The notes under the pieces: generated by a model
Seen by the model: only the letters and a program-made list of their open reading frames with translations
Databases searched by the model: none
Told to the model about the DNA's origin: nothing
Shown: in pieces, positions 35,465 through 43,571 of the stretch
How positions within the stretch are numbered: the stretch's first letter is position 1
Layout of the letters: each line of letters opens with the position of its first letter
Made by a program: the position numbers and the translations under genes
NCBI RefSeq assembly: GCF_003054555.1
Contig: NZ_CP026304.1
Location: 8,332,101 to 8,396,100, forward strand
DNA: 64,000 bases
Direction: 5' to 3'
From: Streptomyces lunaelactis
GTDB lineage: Bacteria > Actinomycetota > Actinomycetes > Streptomycetales > Streptomycetaceae

Positions 35465-35945
35465 GCGTGTCTGTCCGAGGTCGGTGGGTGGACGCCGGTA
35501 CTGGTTTCGCCCGTTCCTCAACGACTGGCCATGAAGGCCGGCGAACTTTGACGCGGCCACGCGACGGTTCGACCCGTTTACAGACAGGATGAACGCACCC
35601 GCCAGCACTCGTAGGCCGACGGGGGAGCTCGGCTCAGACGTGCGGCTTCGACCCCGCAGGCCGCGTGGCAACGAGCGGACCACGGACGAGCGCACCCGTC
35701 AAGTGCCGTGCAGATCCCAGACGTTGCTTTCCATCGGCCAAGGCAACCCGCGCCTGGAAAGTGTTGTCTACACGTTTCCTCTGGGTGACGAGGGGGTTTA
35801 AGGAAACTCTTGCCGTGGCTCTTGACGACATGGCCCGATCGCCGCTTCATTGGTCGCGGCGCCACGTTGGCAGAAGTGGCTTTCACGCTCCGACGTCACA
35901 CATCGGGTCGGAGGGTTGTCCCTTCGGTCCCACTCGTGTGCAATT
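35465..35945. other. Interval upstream of cellulase, no gene seen
   Basis: No frame of about 480 bases carries recognisable motifs. Part of it probably holds the cellulase promoter; the rest could be remains of the original LacI-cellulase intergenic region. Confidence 0.5.
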
Positions 35946-35959
35946 TGGGAGCGCTCCCA
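35946..35959. promoter_or_regulatory. CebR-type operator 1
   Basis: TGGGAGCGCTCCCA is the exact 14-base palindrome bound by the cellobiose-responsive repressor CebR in Streptomyces. It lies 72 bases before the cellulase start. Confidence 0.85.
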
Positions 35960-35996
35960 TCTCCGGATCACTGACATGCCGGCGCTTTGCGCAACG

Positions 35997-36010
35997 TGGG
36001 AGCGCTCCCA
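35997..36010. promoter_or_regulatory. CebR-type operator 2
   Basis: A second identical TGGGAGCGCTCCCA, 51 bases from the first and 21 bases before the start codon, overlapping the expected transcription start or leader. Two sites on roughly the same helix face could be bridged by the repressor. Confidence 0.85.
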
Positions 36011-36031
36011 TGTATCGGAAGGAGAAGGTTC

Positions 36032-39000
36032 ATGCAGTACGTCAGAAGGGCTCGTGCAGCTACGGCAGCAGTCGCTGCCGTAGCTGCGACGGGTTTATTG
36101 GCTGCGATTTCGGCGGCGGTGCCTTCGGCGCCGGCAGCAGCGGTAGCGGCCGAAGCGCATGTGGACAATCCGTTCGCCCGCGCTTCGGCGTACGTGAATC
36201 CGGATTACGCCGAACTCGTCGACGACTCGATCAGTCAGACGGACGACGCGTCCGTAAAGGCGAAGATGGAGACGGTCCAGACCTACCCCACCGCGGTGTG
36301 GCTGGACCGGATAGCGGCCGTCCACGGGGGTGACGCCAACGCTGGGCGCAAGAGCCTGCGCGATCATCTGGACCTGGCCTTGGCCCAGAAGAAGCAGGGA
36401 CAGCCCCTCACCGCGACGTTCGTCGTCTACGACCTCCCCGGCCGGGACTGCGCGGCGCTGGCGTCCAACGGAGAGCTGCCCCTGACGCAGGCCGGCCTTA
36501 ACCGGTACAAGTCCGAGTACATCGACGCGATCTCGGACGTCTTCAAGGACGCGAAGTACGCGGACATCCGCATCACGACGGTGATTGAGCCCGACGGCCT
36601 CCCGAACCTGGTGACGAACGCCGCCAGTGACCCCGAGTGCCAGCAGGCCAAGTCCAGTGGCATACAGGTCAAGGCGGTGCAGTACGCCCTGGAGAAGCTG
36701 CACGGTATTGCGAACGTCTACACCTACATGGACTTCGCTCACTCGGGCTGGCTCGGCTGGGACAACAACCTCAAGCAGACGGTCCAGCTCTACACCGACG
36801 TGGCCAAGGGCACCCCGGCGGGTCTGGCCAGCGTTGACGGTCTGATCACCAATGTCGCGAACTACACGCCGCTGACGGAACCGTTCGTCACCGATCCGGA
36901 CAAGATGATCGGAGGGGCGCAGGTCAAGGGCAGCAAATATTACGAGTGGAACCCGAACTTCGACGAGGCGGACTTCACGAAGAACGTTCACAAGGAGCTG
37001 GTGACGCAGGGGTGGCCCACCTCGACGGGCATGGTAATCGACACCTCGCGCAACGGATGGGGAGGAGCGGCGCGCCCGTCGGTCGCGAGTACCAGTACCA
37101 CGCTCGACACCTGGGTCAGTGAGTCCAAGGTCGACCGGCGTGCGCACCGCGGCTTGTGGTGCAACGTCAGCGGTGCGGGGATCGGTGCGCCCCCGCAGTC
37201 GAGTCCTGTGGGCAACCCCGACTCGTACATTGACGCCTTCCTGTGGGTGAAGCCGCCGGGCGAGTCGGACGGGGCTAGCGAGGACATCGAGAACGACGAG
37301 GGCAAGCGCCAGGACCCGATGTGTGATCCGACGTTCTCGGCGCCGGCGGGCGGCAACAACAAGACGGGCGCGCTGCCGAACGCCCCGCTCGCGGGGCACT
37401 GGTTCCACGACCAGTTCGAGATGCTCGTGAAGAACGCCTACCCGGCCATCCCCGAGGCGGGCGCGGGCGACAGCGAGGCTCCCTCGGCGCCCGCGGGAGT
37501 GACCTCCACGGGCAAGACGGCCACCAGCGTGTCCCTCTCATGGGCCGCTGCCACGGACAACATCGGCGTGACCGGATACGACGTCTACCGCAACGGTACG
37601 AAGGTCAACTCGGCGGCGGTCACCGGCACGGTGTACACCGACAGCGGTCTGAAGGCCTCCACGGCGTACACCTACACCGTCAAAGCACGCGACAAGGCGG
37701 GCAATTCCTCCGCCGCGTCATCGGGTCTCGCCGTCACCACGGACGCCGGCGGCGGTGGCCAGGACACCCAGGCACCCACCGTGCCGACGGGTGTGACGTC
37801 CACAGCCACGACGACCAGCACGGCATCCCTGGCGTGGACGGCCTCCAGCGACGATACCGGCGTGACCGGATACGACGTCTACCGCGGTGCCACGAAGGTC
37901 AACGCCGCTCCGGTGACGACGACGGGATACACCGACACCGGGCTGCAGGCCGACAAGGACTACACCTATACGGTCAAGGCACGTGACGCCGCGGGCAACG
38001 TCTCCGGCGCCTCGACGCAGATCACCGCCCGGACGAAGCCGGTCGCATCCGGCTCGGGCAAGGACTGGCTCCACACCGCGGGCAACCAGATCGTGGACGA
38101 GAACGGCAACAAGGTCTGGCTGACCGGGGCCAACTGGTTCGGCTTCAACGCCAGCGAGCGGGTCTTCCACGGTCTGTGGTCGGCCAACATGGAGACCATC
38201 ACCAAGGAGATGTCCCAGCGGGGCATCAACACCCTGCGCGTGCCGATATCCACCCAGCTGCTGCTGGAGTGGAAGGAGGGCAGGGCCGCGGTCCCCAACG
38301 GGGTCAACTACTACGAGAACCCCGAGCTGAAGGACAAGACGAGCCTGCAGATCTTCGACGCCTTCCTCGCCATGGCGGAGAAGTACGGCATGAAGGTCAT
38401 GCTCGACGTCCACAGCGCCGAGGCCGACAACTCCGGTCACATCTACCCCGTCTGGTGGAAGGGTTCCATCACCAGCGAGCAGTTCTACTCGGCCTGGGAA
38501 TGGGTCACCGACCGCTACAAGACCAACGACACGATCGTGGCGATGGACGTCAAGAACGAGCCCCACGGCAAGCAGACCGAAAGTCCCCGGGCGAAGTGGG
38601 ACGGTTCCACCGACCAGGACAACTTCAAGTACGCCTGCCAGACGGCGGGCCGGCGGATCCTCGCCATCAACCCCAACGTCCTCGTCATGTGCGAGGGAAT
38701 CGAGATCTACCCCAAGGACGGAATCAACTGGACCTCGACGACTGAGGCCGACTACGACTTCAACTGGTGGGGCGGAAACCTCCGCGGCGCCAAGGACCAC
38801 CCGGTCGACCTCGGTGACCAGCAGGACCAGCTCGTGTACTCCCCGCACGACTACGGACCGCTGGTCTACCAGCAGCCCTGGTTCGAGGGCGACTGGAACC
38901 GCACCACGCTGGAGCGGGACGTCTGGGACCCCAACTGGCTCTACCTCCACAAGTCGAACACCGCACCGCTGCTCATCGGTGAATGGGGCGGCATGCTCGA

Positions 39001-40258
39001 CAACGGCCCCAACCAGAAGTGGATGACGGCGCTGCGCGACCTCATCGTGGAGAACAAGATCCACCAGACCTTCTGGTGCATCAACCCTAACTCCGGCGAC
39101 ACCGGCGGCCTTCTCAACAACGACTGGAAGACCTGGGACGAGGCCAAGTACTCCCTCCTGAAGCCGGCCCTGTGGCAGAGCGGCGGCAAGTTCGTCAGCC
39201 TCGACCACCAGGTCAAGCTCGGCGGAGCCGCCAGCACCACCGGGCTCAGCCTCGCCGACCTGTACGGCGGCGAGGGACCGGGCCAGGACACGCAGGCTCC
39301 GAGTGCGCCGTCGGGTGTGAAGGTGTCCGCGAAGACGTCGACCACTGTCGCTCTGAGCTGGACGGCTTCGTCGGACGACACCGCTGTGACGGGGTACGAC
39401 ATCTACCGTGGCGGTGTGAAGGCTGGCACCTCGGTCTCCGCCTCCTTCACCGATACCGGGCTGAGCGCGGGCACCACCTACACCTACACCGTCAAGGCCC
39501 GAGACGCCGCCGGCAACATCTCCGCAGGCTCCGCACCGCTCTCGGCGACCACCGAGACCGGCGGCGGATCGGACACCACCGCGCCCTCGGTACCGGGCGG
39601 GCTGAACACGACCGGCAAGACCACCTCCTCGGTCACGCTGTCCTGGACCGCCTCCAGCGACAACACCGGCGGCAGCGGAATCGCGGGCTACCAGGTCTTC
39701 CGAAATGGAGTGCAGGTCGCCACCCCGACCGGCACGACGTACACCGACACAGGCCTGAGCGCGGGCACCACCTACACCTACACGGTGAAGGCCCGTGACG
39801 TGGCCGGGAACATCTCGGCCGCTTCCGCACCCGTCTCGGCCACCACCGAGACCGGCAACCCCGGAGAGACCCCGCTCTCGCAGGGCAAGCGCGCCTGGGC
39901 CTCCTCCACGGAGAACGGCGGCTCAGGTCCTGAGCTCGCGGTCGACGGCAAGGGCGACACCCGCTGGAGCAGTGCCTTCCAGGACAACCAGTGGATCAAC
40001 GTCGACCTCGGCTCCTCCAAGACCCTTTCCAAGGTGGTCCTGAAGTGGGAAGGGGCCTACGCCAAGGGCTTCAAGGTCCAGGTCTCCGACGACCCCGACT
40101 TCGGAACCTGGAAGGACCTCTACACCACCTCCAACGGCACCGGGGGCACCCAGACCCTCGACGTCAACGGCCAGGGCCGCTACGTCCGAATCCTCGGCCA
40201 GACCCGCGCCACCCCCTATGGAATCTCCCTCTACGAACTCCAGGTCTACGGCAAGTAG
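36032..40258 (+). CDS. Secreted bifunctional cellulase GH6-FnIII2-GH5-FnIII2-F5/8C
   Basis: From ATG 36032 (site GGAAGGAGAAGG) the 1408-residue protein has a signal peptide (MQYVRRARAATAAVAAVAAT, cut near AVAAEA). A GH6 domain follows (about 45-470: FVVYDLPGRDCAALASNGEL, ITTVIEPDGLPNL with its Asp, VYTYMDFAHSGWLGW). Next come two FnIII repeats (about 480-670) and a GH5 domain (about 673-1083: LTGANWFGFN, AMDVKNEPHG with acid/base Glu near 842, LLIGEWGG with nucleophile Glu near 984). Two more FnIII repeats (1085-1275) and a discoidin-type F5/8C sugar-binding domain (1278-1408) end it. An exo-type GH6 joined to an endo-type GH5 would attack cellulose from ends and within. Expression is probably under CebR control through the two upstream operators. 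No frameshift is seen. Confidence 0.9.
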   Translation: MQYVRRARAATAAVAAVAATGLLAAISAAVPSAPAAAVAAEAHVDNPFARASAYVNPDYAELVDDSISQTDDASVKAKMETVQTYPTAVWLDRIAAVHGGDANAGRKSLRDHLDLALAQKKQGQPLTATFVVYDLPGRDCAALASNGELPLTQAGLNRYKSEYIDAISDVFKDAKYADIRITTVIEPDGLPNLVTNAASDPECQQAKSSGIQVKAVQYALEKLHGIANVYTYMDFAHSGWLGWDNNLKQTVQLYTDVAKGTPAGLASVDGLITNVANYTPLTEPFVTDPDKMIGGAQVKGSKYYEWNPNFDEADFTKNVHKELVTQGWPTSTGMVIDTSRNGWGGAARPSVASTSTTLDTWVSESKVDRRAHRGLWCNVSGAGIGAPPQSSPVGNPDSYIDAFLWVKPPGESDGASEDIENDEGKRQDPMCDPTFSAPAGGNNKTGALPNAPLAGHWFHDQFEMLVKNAYPAIPEAGAGDSEAPSAPAGVTSTGKTATSVSLSWAAATDNIGVTGYDVYRNGTKVNSAAVTGTVYTDSGLKASTAYTYTVKARDKAGNSSAASSGLAVTTDAGGGGQDTQAPTVPTGVTSTATTTSTASLAWTASSDDTGVTGYDVYRGATKVNAAPVTTTGYTDTGLQADKDYTYTVKARDAAGNVSGASTQITARTKPVASGSGKDWLHTAGNQIVDENGNKVWLTGANWFGFNASERVFHGLWSANMETITKEMSQRGINTLRVPISTQLLLEWKEGRAAVPNGVNYYENPELKDKTSLQIFDAFLAMAEKYGMKVMLDVHSAEADNSGHIYPVWWKGSITSEQFYSAWEWVTDRYKTNDTIVAMDVKNEPHGKQTESPRAKWDGSTDQDNFKYACQTAGRRILAINPNVLVMCEGIEIYPKDGINWTSTTEADYDFNWWGGNLRGAKDHPVDLGDQQDQLVYSPHDYGPLVYQQPWFEGDWNRTTLERDVWDPNWLYLHKSNTAPLLIGEWGGMLDNGPNQKWMTALRDLIVENKIHQTFWCINPNSGDTGGLLNNDWKTWDEAKYSLLKPALWQSGGKFVSLDHQVKLGGAASTTGLSLADLYGGEGPGQDTQAPSAPSGVKVSAKTSTTVALSWTASSDDTAVTGYDIYRGGVKAGTSVSASFTDTGLSAGTTYTYTVKARDAAGNISAGSAPLSATTETGGGSDTTAPSVPGGLNTTGKTTSSVTLSWTASSDNTGGSGIAGYQVFRNGVQVATPTGTTYTDTGLSAGTTYTYTVKARDVAGNISAASAPVSATTETGNPGETPLSQGKRAWASSTENGGSGPELAVDGKGDTRWSSAFQDNQWINVDLGSSKTLSKVVLKWEGAYAKGFKVQVSDDPDFGTWKDLYTTSNGTGGTQTLDVNGQGRYVRILGQTRATPYGISLYELQVYGK

Positions 40259-40353
40259 GGGACTGTGAGTAGTTGTTGTCTTTCCGATCTTGAGAGATGC
40301 GCGTCGAACGGGAGTCCCGATTGGGTGATCGTGGGGCGCTTGGTGCATACGGA

Positions 40354-40408
40354 CAGGGCCTCCTGAACAGCTCGTTGGTGTCGAATCACCGAGCAGCAGG
40401 AGGCCCTG
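40354..40408. terminator. Long hairpin after the cellulase gene
   Basis: CAGGGCCTCCTG (40354-40365) pairs perfectly with CAGGAGGCCCTG (40397-40408); the 31-base loop contains a further partial stem (GCTCG/CGAGC). It lies 96 bases after the stop. It could end cellulase transcription or be part of an IS end. Confidence 0.45.
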
Positions 40409-40500
40409 ATGCAGCAGTCTTCCGTGCCGATGGCCGTACAGTCCAGCTCGGTCACCTGGGAGTGATGCCGATCCCGAATTTTCCTCAGAGCTACTCTTCG

Positions 40501-40533
40501 CCCCAGTTGGTTCACGGAGTGAACCAACTGGGG
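40501..40533. terminator. Perfect 15-base-arm hairpin
   Basis: CCCCAGTTGGTTCAC and GTGAACCAACTGGGG are perfect inverse copies around GGA. The motif GCTACTCTTCG stands on both sides (about 40492 and 40562). It is either a bidirectional terminator or a site within a degraded element. Confidence 0.5.
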
Positions 40534-40607
40534 AACGTGGGGAGCGAGCGCGGGCGTGACGTGGCTACTCTTCGACGGGTGTCAGAGCTGTGGGGGATGA
40601 TCGGGCC

Positions 40608-40949
40608 ATGCTTCAAGCGAGAGACGAGCACGGTCGTCAGGTGAGGAATCCGGGGCCCACGGCCTTGAGTCGGATGGTGGCGAACCTCGGCCGGGGCAAC
40701 GCCTTCGTGATCGTCGAGCGAGTCGACGATGAGGCGGCCGGTGATTGGTATGTGCAGGTGTGGCTGAGGGACGACAACACCTATCAGCTGGAGTTCCGTG
40801 ACGGGACGGCGGCAGAGCACTACCAGACCCGGACGATCTCCCAGGAAAAGGTGATCGTCGCCCTGAGCGGCTGGGCCAACGGGCGCCCGGATTGGAAGGA
40901 CGCCTTCATGTGGAACAACAACGGCGCCTCGTTCGGAAACGCCGGCTGA
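40608..40949 (+). CDS. Imm1-like hypothetical protein
   Basis: From ATG 40608 (GTG 40590 is also in frame) the 113-residue protein reads MLQARDEHGRQVRNPGPTAL, then GRGNAFVIVERVDDEAAGDW, YVQVWLRDDNTYQLEFRDG and VIVALSGWANGRPDWKDAF. The order of a strand-rich half followed by GW...W resembles small immunity-type proteins (Imm1 and relatives) of actinomycete toxin loci, but no toxin gene is near. The resemblance is loose. Confidence 0.5.
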   Translation: MLQARDEHGRQVRNPGPTALSRMVANLGRGNAFVIVERVDDEAAGDWYVQVWLRDDNTYQLEFRDGTAAEHYQTRTISQEKVIVALSGWANGRPDWKDAFMWNNNGASFGNAG

Positions 40950-41323
40950 CCCTGCCGCCGCCTGGGGCCGACAAGGTCAGTGACGTGCGGTCGCTCAGCT
41001 GCGGCGCATTGGGATGACGTCGGACTTGCTGCGGGGATGGTGGGCCGCGCGGCCTCGGGGGTGGCGAGAAGCGCGACGATGGTGACGGGTTTGTCGCAGT
41101 GCGGGCAGTTGCGGATAGCTGTGGGCGTCAGGGGTGTGGGTGCCGGCGACTGCCGCGTGACCACGTCGGTTTCCGCTGTGTTGATGGCTTCGTCGCGTTC
41201 ACGGCGTCGTCGCCTGGCTGCTTCGGCTTTGCAGCGGGGGGTGCAGTAGGTATGGCGGGTTGCCTGGGGGTTGACCTGGAACTGGGTCCAGCAGATGGGG
41301 CAGGCCCGGAGTTCAACCAGCAC
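40820..41323 (-). CDS. Zinc-finger protein of an IS21-like module
   Basis: ATG 41323 overlaps the end of the IstB fragment. The first 45 residues hold a zinc-binding unit (ACPICWTQFQVNPQATRHTY, CTPRCKAEAARRRRRERDE), and a second pair CPHCDKP follows near residue 93. Downstream of about 40950 the frame runs antisense through the preceding plus-strand gene (FPNEAPLLFHMKASFQ), so the genuine C-terminus has probably been cut and the present tail is accidental. Zinc-finger partners of this type accompany IstB-like ATPases in some Streptomyces IS. Confidence 0.5.
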   Translation of the reverse strand: MLVELRACPICWTQFQVNPQATRHTYCTPRCKAEAARRRRRERDEAINTAETDVVTRQSPAPTPLTPTAIRNCPHCDKPVTIVALLATPEAARPTIPAASPTSSQCAAAERPHVTDLVGPRRRQGQPAFPNEAPLLFHMKASFQSGRPLAQPLRATITFSWEIVRVW

Positions 41324-41522
41324 GTCCGGTCACCCCTTTGCGGAGGTTGTCGGAGTGGGACTGGTGCGAGCGGAGGCGGTAGGACGGTCCGTCGATGCCG
41401 ACTACGGCGGCTCGGTGAAGGAGCCGGTCGAGCATCGCGGCGGCGACGGTCGCGTCGCCGAAGGCGCCTGCCCAATCATCTGGGGCTGGCACATGTTCCT
41501 TTTCGAGGATCGCTGCCACCAC
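41313..41522 (-). pseudogene. IstB-like ATPase C-terminal fragment
   Basis: The frame reads AGAFGDATVAAAMLDRLLHR, AAVVGIDGPSYRLR and ends RKGVTGRAG at 41313. This is the end of an IstB-type transposition helper ATPase (pattern ...AxxDRLLHxA...GxSYRLR). The ATP-binding part is missing; the tyrosine recombinase module begins on the other strand about 95 bases further. Confidence 0.6.
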
Positions 41523-41616
41523 CGGCCCGTATCTATCTCCCGCGGTCCTCGTTGGTCTTCACGGTGGCACTCGGATTCTCCAGGTGCTGCCTTGATCGGT
41601 CAGGTGCGAGGAAGGT

Positions 41617-42687
41617 GTGCCGGTGACATCCCAGTTGCGGGTGATCGAGGGTGGTGCCGTCCCGCTGGAGCCGGTGACCGCCGATCCGTGGGAGTTCCAG
41701 GCCGAGTGTGTCGAGGCGTTCGTCGCCTCGTGGCGGGCCCGCGGGTTCAGCCCGGTGACGGTCGAGAACGACATTGGCCTGCTGGAACGAACGCTCACTG
41801 CGCTGGGCCGACCTGCATGGGACGTCACCCCGGAGGACATCGACCGAGTCGTCGGCGACCTGGCCCTCGCCGGGCGGGCGGCATCGACCCGGCGCGAGTA
41901 TGTGCAGATCTTCAAGGGCTTCCACCGGTTCCTGCAGGTCCGCAAGGCTGTTGAGATTGAAGCGGGGTTCGGTGTCCGTCTGGTCTGCCCGGTGGACGAG
42001 TTCAACTCCTCACGGCATGTCGGGGACGACTCTCCGGCCCAGCTGCCGCCACCGACCCCGGAACGAGTCGCGGAGTTCTTCGACTTCCTCAAGGCCCGGA
42101 TCGCCACCGCTCGCAAGTACGGACCCGCCGCCAGGGACTATGCAATGTTCCGGACCCTCTATCACGCTGGCCTGCGCTCGGAAGAGGCCTCCCTGCTGGA
42201 CCGTCCCGACGCCCACTTCTCGCGCGGCCCGTTCGGAAAACTCCACGTGCGATTCGGCAAAGGCGCCCGCACTTCCGGCCCCAGGCCGCGCTGGGTGCCC
42301 ATGCTGGACGGCCTCGACCTCGTCCTCCACTGGTTCCTCGACGACGTGCGGGGCAAGTTCCCCAACTCACCGGCGCTGTTCGCGGACGAATCCGGCGGCA
42401 GCCTGCACCGCGGGACGATCCGCAACCGCCTGCGCTATCTCATGGAACTCGAAGGACGCCCGGCCACCGACAGGTTCAGCCCGCATGCCCTGCGGCGGGC
42501 CTGCGCGACCCACAACTACGAACGCGGCGTGGACCTCGTGGCGATCCAGCAGCTCCTCGGTCACTGGACGGTCAGCTCGACCATGAGATACGTCCGGCCG
42601 TCCGCGACGTTCATCGAGGACGCGTATCGCCGCGCGGTGACCACCACGCTGGGCGAACTCACCGCCGAGGAAGGCGGTCCCGCATGA
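41617..42687 (+). CDS. Tyrosine recombinase (Tn554 TnpA-like)
   Basis: GAGGAAG lies before GTG 41617. The 356-residue recombinase has an N-terminal SAM-like core (FQAECVEAFVASWRARGFSP) and the catalytic domain with TLYHAGLRSEEASLLDR (first Arg), FSPHALRRACATHNYERG (His-x-x-Arg) and IQQLLGHWTVSSTMRYVRPS (His and Tyr). It should cut and rejoin DNA by a Tyr-linked intermediate. Its stop overlaps the next start by ATGA, so the three genes form a module: recombinase, XRE regulator, zinc-finger protein. Confidence 0.85.
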   Translation: MPVTSQLRVIEGGAVPLEPVTADPWEFQAECVEAFVASWRARGFSPVTVENDIGLLERTLTALGRPAWDVTPEDIDRVVGDLALAGRAASTRREYVQIFKGFHRFLQVRKAVEIEAGFGVRLVCPVDEFNSSRHVGDDSPAQLPPPTPERVAEFFDFLKARIATARKYGPAARDYAMFRTLYHAGLRSEEASLLDRPDAHFSRGPFGKLHVRFGKGARTSGPRPRWVPMLDGLDLVLHWFLDDVRGKFPNSPALFADESGGSLHRGTIRNRLRYLMELEGRPATDRFSPHALRRACATHNYERGVDLVAIQQLLGHWTVSSTMRYVRPSATFIEDAYRRAVTTTLGELTAEEGGPA

Positions 42688-42998
42688 AGATCCGATGGCG
42701 CCTGCGGATGGCCGCCGCCCAGCGTGAGGTCTGGACTGGCACCCAGCTGCAGCGCCTTCTGGCCGAACGCGCCGGCTTGCAGATGTCCTCCGCGTCGGTG
42801 TCCGCGCTGTTCACCAAAGAGCCCTCCCAGGTGAAGATGTCCACCCTGATCGCGTTGTGCACCGCGCTGGAATGCACTCCCAACGACCTGTTCGAGGTCG
42901 ACACCACCCCCGTCGGGCGTCCTGCCGCCCCACCGCGGCCCGTCGCTGACCTGCCCAAGACGGCCTCCGCCCGCGGCCGTTCGATGCCGCCGCTCTGA
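42684..42998 (+). CDS. XRE-type small regulator
   Basis: The 104-residue protein begins MKIRWRLRMAAAQREVWTGT and has a helix-turn-helix of the Cro/CI type (LQRLLAERAGLQMSSASVSA, LFTKEPSQVKMSTLIALCTA, LECTPNDLFEVDTTP). It overlaps the recombinase gene by 4 bases and probably controls or assists it. Confidence 0.8.
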   Translation: MKIRWRLRMAAAQREVWTGTQLQRLLAERAGLQMSSASVSALFTKEPSQVKMSTLIALCTALECTPNDLFEVDTTPVGRPAAPPRPVADLPKTASARGRSMPPL

Positions 42999-43011
42999 CC
43001 CGGGTGGCATC

Positions 43012-43413
43012 GTGGGCGTCAAACAGAGCGACTGCATCGGCTGCGGGGCCCCGGTCGGCTTCATCGACCGGCAGTACTGCTGTCGCTGCACGGCCCGGCA
43101 GAAGGAAGCAGCGGCCAGGGCCGCTTGCCCCCGCTGCGGCCAGCAGCGCGTCCTCCAGGCGGACACCGGCCGGTGCATCACCTGCTCACGCGTGTGCACT
43201 GCCTGCGGTCACCCGGTGAGAGACAAGACAGCAACGTCGTACCGGCTCTTCGGCAGCCCGGGATGCCTGCTGCGTATCGCGGTCGAGGACCTGCGTGCGT
43301 ACGAGCGGCTGTGGATCGAGAAGCTGACCTCGCTGTCCGGCGTTACTGAGGTCAACTCGCAGATCATCATGAAGCGGATCAAGGAGCCTCACGGTCTGCC
43401 GGTGGACGGCTGA
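43012..43413 (+). CDS. Chimera: zinc-finger protein fused to Lrp/AsnC tail
   Basis: From GTG 43012 the N-terminal 67 residues are the zinc-finger part of recombinase-module proteins (MGVKQSDCIGCGAPVGFIDR, RAACPRCGQQRVLQADTGRC, CSRVCTACGHPVRD). At about 43215 the sequence changes, without losing frame, to the C-terminal ligand domain of an Lrp/AsnC regulator (LRIAVEDLRAYERLWIEKL, LSGVTEVNSQIIMKRIKEPH, ending GLPVDG). The permease next door is the usual partner of such a regulator, so the tail is in its native place and the front was replaced when the recombinase module arrived or a deletion followed. The chimera is unlikely to work as either parent. Confidence 0.75.
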   Translation: MGVKQSDCIGCGAPVGFIDRQYCCRCTARQKEAAARAACPRCGQQRVLQADTGRCITCSRVCTACGHPVRDKTATSYRLFGSPGCLLRIAVEDLRAYERLWIEKLTSLSGVTEVNSQIIMKRIKEPHGLPVDG

Positions 43414-43571
43414 GCCTCCCTGATCCGCCTCGCAGGGAACCGCCATAGTGCTTCATCGTGCGCGCCCTCGGCGGCGAACTGCATCTGATCAACTTACCGG
43501 CGGGCGACCGCAGTCCGCATACCGCCCGGGCAGGTCCGGTCCGCACCAGCCCGAGCGGTGCAGTGGGCGAA

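Noticed and set aside
37718..39208. Long minus-strand frame inside the cellulase gene
   Set aside because: Antisense shadow; the plus strand has clear GH5 and FnIII motifs across the whole stretch.
40501..40533. Integron or phage attachment site
   Set aside because: The palindrome lacks the box structure of attC, and no integrase is adjacent on that side.
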